Assembly: GCA_002450075.1 (NCBI GenBank)
Contig: DJYJ01000031.1
Location: forward strand, 1-27,454
Direction of reading: 5' to 3'
From: Clostridiales bacterium UBA6981
Lineage (GTDB): Bacteria; Bacillota; Clostridia; Oscillospirales; Oscillospiraceae
DNA: 27,454 nucleotides
The notes below the pieces were generated by a model. That model ran no database searches and was not told the DNA's origin. It was given only the letters and a program-made list of their open reading frames with translations. Below are positions 22,300 through 27,454 of the stretch, piece after piece. Every line of letters begins with the position of its first letter. Position 1 is the stretch's first letter. A program made the position numbers and the translations under genes.

Positions 22300-24270
22300 T
22301 TAAGTCTGAGCGTTGAGGATGGCCTCGTCGATCATGCCCCAGGCTCCGTTGCCCTCTCCGGCGCATTTGACGTGGACGCCGACGGTCAGCGTCTGCCCCT
22401 CGGCGTAAGGGATGTCCCGGATCTCCGCCGTGGACCAGTTGTTGTAGCTTGTGATCGCAAGCGGCGCGGTGGCGATCACCTCGCCGTCGAGCCTGACATA
22501 GGCGTATATCTCCGCCTCTCCGGCGTCGCCGCCCTGGATCGAGACGCGGAACTTGTAGGTCCCGGGCGCGAGCCCCTCCGCCGTCTGCTCGGCGTCGAAG
22601 TCGATGCTACCGCTCTTCGCGCCCCAGAAGTGGAGGTTGCAGTCGCCGTCAAGGGAGTTGAGTTTGTTTTTCTCCACGCCCAGCTCGTCGGCGCCGCCGC
22701 GGTCGATCAGCTCCCAGGGATCGGCCGCGCCGTCCTCAAAGCCGCCGTTTTGCAGGAAGTTCAGTTCGGCCATCGTGACGAAGCAGCGCACACTGCGCCC
22801 GTCCGCCTCGCCCGCGATCTCATAGACGCCCGGAGCGCTCTTCATTTCGGCGATCTGTGTATCGCTGATCTGCCACGTCACGTCTACCGGCCGGCGGCTG
22901 CCGTCGGTCATGACTGCATCCACCGTCCCCGGCAGCACGATCTCCGCCGAGAGGTCAAAGCGCACGCGCGCGTCCTCCAGCGCGTCGACAGCGGGCTCGA
23001 TCTCATTGCCCGTCCGAACGAGCGAGAAGAGCTTGAGCGATTCGATCGCATGCCCCTGCGCGTCGAAGAAGGCCTGGTTGTCCACGGCGCTGCCGCCGTA
23101 GTACTTGCCGGCGTCCTTGGGGTCGTACGCCGCCGCCCAGCTTGCAGCCCAGCCGGAGCCGTCACGCTCCCACTTTTCACTGTTCTCCTCCCGGGAATTG
23201 GTGCCGACGGTGATCCACGCGCCCTCCCAGTACACCACGCCGATGCCGCCGATGGCGTTCACGGTCTCGATCACGTCGCGCACGCTGTTGGCCTGGCCCT
23301 GCACGGTGTAGGGATAGTTCTTCACGACCGCGCTGCCGTCGGAGATCGTGTTGCCGGAAAAGTCGCTGTCGTCGGGCGTGAAGGCATAGGAGGTCTCCAT
23401 GACCATGACCTTTTTGCCATACTGCTCCGCGATATTGCCGAGCACTGCGGCCAGATTCTCCAGCGTGCCGTGCCAGTAGGGATAGTACGACGAGGCAAAC
23501 ACGTCGTAGTCAAGCGCGTAATAATCCAGCTTTTTGGCATAGCTGGCGTAGCTCTCGGCGTTTTCCGGGTTGGCAAAATGGACGGCGACGAGCGCCTCCG
23601 GGAAGACCTCGCGCACGGCCTTCGCGCCCGCGCCCATGATGTACTGGATGTTGAACCAGGTTTTCTCTCCGGCGAGCGCGCCGTTGGTCTCGTTGCCGAG
23701 CTGCACCATGCCCACGTCCACGTTCGCGTCGCGCAGCTTTTCAAGACTCTCCTTCGTAAAGGCATAGGCCGCCTCGGTCTTCTCCTCGATCGTCATACCC
23801 TCCCAGGCCTTGGGGGCGAACTGCTTGCCCGGGTCGGCCCAGAAGTCGGAATAATGAAAATCGACCAGCAGCTTCATGCCGTTTGCCGCGGCGCGCCGCC
23901 CGATCTCGACAGCGGCGTCGATGTCGTTGTTGCCGCCGCCGTAGCCGTGGCCGGCGCTGTCATAAGGATCGTTCCACACGCGCACGCGGATCATGTTGAT
24001 CCCGTTCGCGGCCAGGATCGCAAACAGATCCTTTTCCTCGCCGTCGAAGTCATAATACTTCACGCCGCTGCGCTCCTCGGCCAGGACGCTCGACACGTCC
24101 ATTCCGAGGATGAAATCCTCCGGCAGGTTCTCGATCTTTCTGACGTACAGCGTATCGGAGCTCACGTTCGCTCTCTCCCCCTTCGGTGCGGCCGCCTTGC
24201 TGCCGCAGGCGCAAAGCAGCAGCGCCGCGCAAAGCAGCAGCGCGATGACAGCGCGTTTTTTGTTTTTCAT
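22300..24270 (-). CDS. GH53 endo-beta-1,4-galactanase lipoprotein with C-terminal binding domain
   Basis: A 656-residue surface enzyme that cleaves beta-1,4-galactan side chains of pectin. The signal peptide ends in LCAC (Cys22). The GH53 barrel spans about residues 50-415, starting ILGMDVSSVL. The acid/base is E194 in VQLGNETNG and the nucleophile is E292 in VMVMETSYAF; RVRVWNDP and LLVDFHYSDFWADPGKQ are further family signatures. Residues about 440-500 look like an Ig-like bacterial domain (VDAVMTDGSRRPVDVTW). Residues about 503-656 form a beta-sandwich beginning NFLQNGGFEDG, compatible with CBM61, a galactan-binding module known to be attached to GH53 enzymes. AGGAGAGG precedes the ATG. 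It lies 23 bases after an unknown membrane-protein gene. No clear terminator follows, so read-through into the binding-protein gene is likely. Confidence 0.93.
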   Translation of the reverse strand: MKNKKRAVIALLLCAALLLCACGSKAAAPKGERANVSSDTLYVRKIENLPEDFILGMDVSSVLAEERSGVKYYDFDGEEKDLFAILAANGINMIRVRVWNDPYDSAGHGYGGGNNDIDAAVEIGRRAAANGMKLLVDFHYSDFWADPGKQFAPKAWEGMTIEEKTEAAYAFTKESLEKLRDANVDVGMVQLGNETNGALAGEKTWFNIQYIMGAGAKAVREVFPEALVAVHFANPENAESYASYAKKLDYYALDYDVFASSYYPYWHGTLENLAAVLGNIAEQYGKKVMVMETSYAFTPDDSDFSGNTISDGSAVVKNYPYTVQGQANSVRDVIETVNAIGGIGVVYWEGAWITVGTNSREENSEKWERDGSGWAASWAAAYDPKDAGKYYGGSAVDNQAFFDAQGHAIESLKLFSLVRTGNEIEPAVDALEDARVRFDLSAEIVLPGTVDAVMTDGSRRPVDVTWQISDTQIAEMKSAPGVYEIAGEADGRSVRCFVTMAELNFLQNGGFEDGAADPWELIDRGGADELGVEKNKLNSLDGDCNLHFWGAKSGSIDFDAEQTAEGLAPGTYKFRVSIQGGDAGEAEIYAYVRLDGEVIATAPLAITSYNNWSTAEIRDIPYAEGQTLTVGVHVKCAGEGNGAWGMIDEAILNAQT

Positions 24271-24293
24271 CCGTTCCTCTCCTGTTAAAATGA

Positions 24294-24848
24294 TTATCGG
24301 ATCGCAAGCAGCGTCCGCGCAAGCGCAAGCGCCGCGTCGTCTCCCGTCCCGGTAAGCGAGGTGATATGCCCTGAGACGGGGTTGACGAAGAGATAGCAGT
24401 CCTCATCCGGATAACGGATATAGTCCGGCGCGACACCGCTTCGGCTCCCGGCATCCCAGACCTTGACGCCCCAGAGCTCACCGTCGCGGACATAGCCGCC
24501 CGTCGGGTCAAAGCCGGCGCCCTCCAGACTGCGAAAGCTGCCGGAGTAGGCTTCGACCTCGCTTTCGGGAATGATGTACAGATCAGCCCCCAGCAGGTTT
24601 GCCGTGTCGAACATCGCATAGGAAAACGGGTGGACCTTGACCTTCCGGATCGGCGGCGGCGCAGTCTGCTCCAGCTGCCAGGCGAGCGTGCGGTCCTCCA
24701 CCGCCGGCACGTCGGCAAAAAGTGTGACCTTCTCATCCGCCGGCGCGTCGTCCAGACGGGAGAAAAGCAGACCGCACACCAGCACCGCCAGAAAGGCCCA
24801 CAGGATATAGAAATAGAGCCGGGAAAGGATGCTGCGCAGCACTCTCAT
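24294..24848 (-). CDS. Unknown single-pass membrane protein, uptake operon
   Basis: A 184-residue protein with a basic N-terminus and one membrane helix at about residues 11-30 (LYFYILWAFLAVLVCGLLF), then an extracytoplasmic domain. The soluble part includes a proline-rich strand (TAPPPIRKVKVHPFSYAMF), ANLLGADLYIIPESEVEAY, and a GELWGVKVWD...YIRYPDEDCYLFVNPVSGH segment that reads like a small all-beta or ligand-handling fold. It overlaps the preceding gene by the four bases ATGA and precedes the GH53 gene by 23 bases, so it is an operon member. The family is not recognised. Phrases such as ADLYIIPESEVEAY recall accessory proteins seen beside sugar ABC transporters, suggesting a link to substrate capture, but this is only inference from position. 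Confidence 0.8.
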   Translation of the reverse strand: MRVLRSILSRLYFYILWAFLAVLVCGLLFSRLDDAPADEKVTLFADVPAVEDRTLAWQLEQTAPPPIRKVKVHPFSYAMFDTANLLGADLYIIPESEVEAYSGSFRSLEGAGFDPTGGYVRDGELWGVKVWDAGSRSGVAPDYIRYPDEDCYLFVNPVSGHITSLTGTGDDAALALARTLLAIR

Positions 24849-25339
24849 CTCTCCACCCCCGTGACATAGCCCCCGATGAGACAGAGCGTCGTCTCCCCGT
24901 CCGCCGCGGCCGCTTTTTCAAGCGCGGCGGCAAAGGGCGCGCCGACAAAAGCCCGCTCCGTGCCGTCCGCCGTCTCGATGCGCACGCGGCGTACGTCGAT
25001 GCTGCCGGGGATAGCGGCGCTTTTCTTTTCCACCGTGACGCGGCCGCGCACGCGCCTCTCCTCCCCCTGCGCTTCCAGAATGCGCCCGATATGCGCGGCG
25101 AGCGCGCGATCATAACGCAGCGCCGCGCCGTGGATCGTGATGGCGACCCACCCGGCAAGGAGGAAGGTGAGCGTGGCATAGCCTTCCATGCGCGGAGCGT
25201 TCAACGTGTTCGTCCGCAGACAGAAAAGGACGATCAGCCCCAGCGCGGCAAGACAGAGCGCGGCAAGAACAGCCTTCCATATCCGGTTTTTCTTCTCATA
25301 CGCCGCAAGGATCTCGGCGCTGTAAAATGATGTTTTCAT
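24845..25339 (-). CDS. Unknown two-helix membrane protein, first gene of uptake operon
   Basis: A 164-residue protein with a cytosolic start, two hydrophobic segments at about residues 22-41 and 53-70, and a C-terminal domain of about 90 residues. That domain (RVRGRVTVEKKSAAIPGSIDVRRVRIETADGTERAFV...LCLIGGYVTGVER) has the strand-rich look of an OB-like or NfeD-like fold. No catalytic motif is seen. The start is the ATG at 25339: there is no Shine-Dalgarno, and a TATACT -10 box lies only 7 bases upstream, so the mRNA is probably leaderless. It overlaps the next gene by ATGA. I do not recognise the family; its position at the head of a glycan operon suggests a membrane accessory role. Confidence 0.78.
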   Translation of the reverse strand: MKTSFYSAEILAAYEKKNRIWKAVLAALCLAALGLIVLFCLRTNTLNAPRMEGYATLTFLLAGWVAITIHGAALRYDRALAAHIGRILEAQGEERRVRGRVTVEKKSAAIPGSIDVRRVRIETADGTERAFVGAPFAAALEKAAAADGETTLCLIGGYVTGVER

Positions 25340-25346
25340 GGAAACA

Positions 25347-25374
25347 AGTATATCACATTTCTCTCTCTTCGCAA
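25347..25374 (-). promoter_or_regulatory. Extended -10 promoter of the uptake operon, leaderless arrangement
   Basis: On the minus strand: -35 TTGCGA (25374-25369), a 16-base spacer, and TGA-TATACT (25355-25347). The expected start of transcription falls on or next to the A of the ATG at 25339. Confidence 0.6.
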
Positions 25375-25421
25375 GGGCAACGGCCTGCTCTTCCCGCTCC
25401 TCCGGGCGCGGTTTTGCCTTG
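25372..25421. promoter_or_regulatory. Inverted repeat bridging two divergent promoters
   Basis: CAAGGGCAA (25372-25380) and TTGCCTTG (25414-25421) are inverted copies with a single-base bulge, 33 bases apart, and each overlaps the -35 box of one of the back-to-back promoters. This placement suggests joint control of the GH13 gene and the uptake operon by one regulator. Confidence 0.4.
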
Positions 25422-25447
25422 ACATTCCCCTGCCGCTTTAGTACTAT
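25419..25447 (+). promoter_or_regulatory. SigA-type promoter of the GH13 gene
   Basis: Consensus -35 TTGACA (25419-25424), a 17-base spacer and -10 TACTAT (25442-25447). Transcription should begin near 25454, about 30 bases before the ATG. Confidence 0.8.
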
Positions 25448-25483
25448 TTTTGTATCACTTGATGGAAAAAGGTGGTCTTTACG

Positions 25484-27124
25484 ATGAAAAGAGCCTTATC
25501 CCTGCTTCTATGTCTGGTGCTCGTCTGCCCGCTGCTCTCGGGCTGCGGCGCGCCGAACGCCGCCGTCGCGGAGATTGAGGAGGACGAGGGCGGCGAAGTG
25601 CGCCTCACTGATGCGGCGCTGCAGTCCGACTTTGTCTGCCGGGACAACGACCGCGTCTTTTACGAGATCTTCGTCGGCTCGTTTTCCGACAGCGACGGCG
25701 ACGGCACGGGCGATCTGCGCGGTGTCATCGATCGCATGGACTATCTCAACGACGGCGACCCCAATTCCGGGAAAAGCCTCGGTGTCGAGGGCATCTGGCT
25801 GACGCCGATCTTTTCCTCCCCCTCCTATCACAAATACGACGTGACGGATTATTACACGATCGACCCGGCCTTCGGCACGGAGGAGGATCTCCGGGAGCTG
25901 TGCGAGCTGTGCGAGGAACGCAACGTCAAGCTGATCCTCGACCTGCCGCTCAACCACACCGGGGCGCAGAACAAATGGTTTTCCCTGTTCAAGACCGCGC
26001 ACCGCGCCGGCAACACGGCCGACCCCTATTATGATTTTTACTCCTGGTGCAGCGGAAGCGAAAACATCCCCACGGGACGGACCTTCCGCCAGGTCGAGGG
26101 CACGAACGATTACTACGAGTGCAACTTTTCCGGCGACATGCCGGAGCTGAACTTTGACAGCGAGACCGTGCGCGCCGAGACGCTTGCGATCGCGAAATAC
26201 TGGCTTGAGCGCGGTGTGGACGGCTTCCGCTTCGACGCGGTCAAGTATGTCTATTTTGGCGACCACGGCTCGAACGTCGGCTTCTGGCAGTGGTACATGG
26301 ATGAGCTGCGCGCGCTCGACGGCGGGATCTATACGGTCGGCGAGGTCTGGGACGCAGACAGCGTCACGGACCAGTATTACGGCGCGCTCAACTGCTTTGA
26401 CTTTACCCTGTCGCAGGCGGAGGGGCTGATTGCGAAGGCGGCCGCGGGCAGCGGCGTGGGCAATCTGACAAGCTATGTGGAAAGCTATCTTGCCGGGGTG
26501 CGCGCGCTGCGCGGCGACGCGACGATCGTCCCCTTCATCTCCAACCACGACATGGATCGCGCTGCGGGCTTCCTTCCGGTCACGAACGGCCGGATGCGGA
26601 TGGCGGCCAACCTGTATCTGCTCGGCCCCGGCTCGCCCTTCCTCTATTACGGCGAGGAGCTGGGCGTCAAGGGCTCGCGCGGCAGCTCGAACACCGACGC
26701 AAACCGCCGCCTCGCCATGCCCTGGGGCGACGGCGACACCGTGGCCGACCCGCCCGGTGCGGATTACCCCGAAAAGAACCGCCTGACCACGACGGCGGCG
26801 GAGCAGATCGCCGACGCGGGCAGTCTTTACACCTATTACAAAACCCTGCTGATGATCCGGCATGCCAATCCCGAGATCGCGCGCGGGGAATACCACGCCG
26901 TCGCAGGCAGCGGGAAGCTGGGCGGCTTTGTCTCCGAGTGGGAGGGCAGCGCCGTGTGCGTGCTGCACAACGCCTCGACGGACGAGCAGCGCTTTGATCT
27001 CTCGGCGATCGGCGGCCATGACTTCTCCGTGCTGGCCGCCTCGATCGGCCAGGGCGACGCCGTGCTCGACGGCAGCGTGCTGACGCTCCCGCCCCAAACC
27101 AGCGCCGTCCTGCGCGAGGGATAA
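25484..27124 (+). CDS. GH13 alpha-amylase-family lipoprotein
   Basis: A 546-residue surface enzyme. The signal peptide ends in LSGC (Cys21), so it is lipid-anchored. GH13 regions are all present: the calcium loop DSDGDGTGDL (69-78), region I DLPLNH (153-158), region V MPELN (219-223), region II GFRFDAVKY with nucleophile D251, region III GEVWD with acid/base E287, and region IV NHD (354-356). The MPELN region V and lipoprotein form suggest the GH13_36-like intermediate group, active on alpha-glucans and sometimes alpha-1,6 links. A C-terminal beta domain (about 455-546) completes it. The ATG at 25484 has AAGGTGG upstream; the GTG at 25472 would place that site inside the gene. It is transcribed divergently from the uptake operon, to which it would supply malto-oligosaccharides. 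Confidence 0.93.
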   Translation: MKRALSLLLCLVLVCPLLSGCGAPNAAVAEIEEDEGGEVRLTDAALQSDFVCRDNDRVFYEIFVGSFSDSDGDGTGDLRGVIDRMDYLNDGDPNSGKSLGVEGIWLTPIFSSPSYHKYDVTDYYTIDPAFGTEEDLRELCELCEERNVKLILDLPLNHTGAQNKWFSLFKTAHRAGNTADPYYDFYSWCSGSENIPTGRTFRQVEGTNDYYECNFSGDMPELNFDSETVRAETLAIAKYWLERGVDGFRFDAVKYVYFGDHGSNVGFWQWYMDELRALDGGIYTVGEVWDADSVTDQYYGALNCFDFTLSQAEGLIAKAAAGSGVGNLTSYVESYLAGVRALRGDATIVPFISNHDMDRAAGFLPVTNGRMRMAANLYLLGPGSPFLYYGEELGVKGSRGSSNTDANRRLAMPWGDGDTVADPPGADYPEKNRLTTTAAEQIADAGSLYTYYKTLLMIRHANPEIARGEYHAVAGSGKLGGFVSEWEGSAVCVLHNASTDEQRFDLSAIGGHDFSVLAASIGQGDAVLDGSVLTLPPQTSAVLREG

Positions 27125-27264
27125 ACACAAAAAAGCAGCCCCGGGATTAGGGCGCGCAGAATAGGGATACGGCAGCGCAAAAAAAGATATTTTCGCGCCG
27201 GGCTTCGTTGAAAATGCTCGGAATATATAGCCATTATTCCTGTGCTTTTCGCCTCGCCCGACAC

Positions 27265-27312
27265 AAAAATCTCTCTTTTTGCGTGCGAAGCAGTTTTGAG
27301 CGAGAGATTTTT
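27265..27312. repeat. Inverted repeat AAAAATCTCTC/GAGAGATTTTT
   Basis: Two perfect 11-bp arms (27265-27275 and 27302-27312) flank a 26-base centre. The arm ends in TTTTT on both strands, so it may act as a weak bidirectional terminator for the GH13 gene, though it starts 140 bases after the stop. Confidence 0.5.
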
Positions 27313-27332
27313 CGTCCAGACAATATAGAAAA

Positions 27333-27377
27333 GGCGTTGTCTCAAAATAGTTAAAGAGACTATTGAGAGGCAACGCC
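27333..27377. repeat. 45-bp imperfect palindrome with IS-like motif
   Basis: GGCGTTGTCTCAAAATAG (27333-27350) pairs with CTATTGAGAGGCAACGCC (27360-27377) with three mismatches. It is followed by TCTTTC, so it could terminate transcription. The GTCTCAAAA core matches the motif at the left edge of the window in inverted orientation, so an IS or miniature-element origin is also possible. Confidence 0.45.
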
Positions 27378-27454
27378 TCTTTCATTTGGCCAAGATTGTG
27401 GAAAAAGGCGGCCTGTTCAAGCCCTGAGAGACCAAAAATGTGGAAAACCATCCA

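Larger units (their letters stand above)
27125..27454. other. Non-coding right edge with hairpins
   Basis: No credible gene is seen in these 330 bases. The stretch is more AT-rich than the genes. It contains the two inverted repeats listed separately and a loose GCGC/GCGC hairpin around 27175-27198. The last 75 bases, including short runs such as CCAAGATTGTGGAAAAAGG, have no recognisable coding pattern and may be repeat or IS-border DNA. Confidence 0.6.

Noticed and set aside
22372..24288. Long plus-strand reading frame (638 codons) opposite the GH53 gene
   Set aside because: GC-rich codon usage on the real strand removes antisense stops; no domain, no Shine-Dalgarno, and GH53 catalytic motifs prove the minus strand.
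25508..27451. Long minus-strand reading frame (647 codons) opposite the GH13 gene
   Set aside because: Antisense shadow; all GH13 regions are on the plus strand, and the extension into 27125-27454 has no protein-like pattern.

Overview
The window looks like chromosomal DNA of a GC-rich, endospore-forming Clostridia, most likely an Oscillospiraceae/Ruminococcaceae-type gut commensal. The basis is two CotF-type small spore-coat genes, a Firmicutes-type ylxM-ffh-rpsP-khpA cluster, the yfmF-yfmH-lgt cluster of low-to-mid-GC Gram-positives, strong Shine-Dalgarno sites, SigA-type promoters, and several lipoproteins with Gram-positive substrate-binding roles. Taxonomy is inferred from gene content; no rRNA is present.

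Layout. (1) 1-1000: an IS-like terminal sequence at the extreme left edge, two minus-strand spore-coat genes, a divergent small membrane protein, and a bidirectional terminator. (2) 1004-5026, minus strand: yfmF-yfmH (M16 peptidase pair), lgt (lipoprotein diacylglyceryl transferase) and a small coiled-coil protein, with short gaps or overlaps, so probably one transcript. (3) 5100-12098, minus strand: one 7-kb gene for a cyclic beta-1,2-glucan synthase-like protein (GT84 membrane transferase, glucoamylase-like/cyclisation region and GH94 phosphorylase region). (4) 12194-14609, plus strand: a consensus promoter driving ylxM-ffh-rpsP-khpA, closed by a strong terminator. (5) 14613-14752: a 20-unit, 7-bp tandem repeat between two hairpins in a convergent intergenic region. 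(6) 14782-16644, minus strand: a beta-helix-type carbohydrate-binding lipoprotein with a possible response-regulator operator. (7) 16807-25339, minus strand: a glycan-uptake locus with two unknown membrane proteins, a GH53 endo-beta-1,4-galactanase lipoprotein, a sugar-binding lipoprotein with a SusE/SusF-like C-terminal domain, MalF-type and MalG-type permeases and an MsmX/UgpC-type ATPase. (8) 25484-27124, plus strand: a divergently transcribed GH13 alpha-amylase-type lipoprotein. (9) 27125-27454: non-coding DNA with hairpins.

How the parts fit. Surface-anchored GH53 and GH13 enzymes would cut galactan and alpha-glucan outside the cell, the lipoprotein binding protein would capture oligosaccharides, and the two permeases with their own ATPase would import them. 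Lgt, encoded in the same window, lipidates proteins of exactly this kind. Regulation is readable in the DNA: back-to-back promoters between the GH13 gene and the uptake operon, a leaderless first gene, an internal promoter before the binding-protein gene, and a terminator after it that should keep binding protein in excess over permeases.

No defence system, CRISPR array, prophage or tRNA was seen. The points most worth a second look are the heptad array, the hybrid binding protein, the two unknown membrane proteins at the head of the uptake operon, and the regulatory architecture of that operon.
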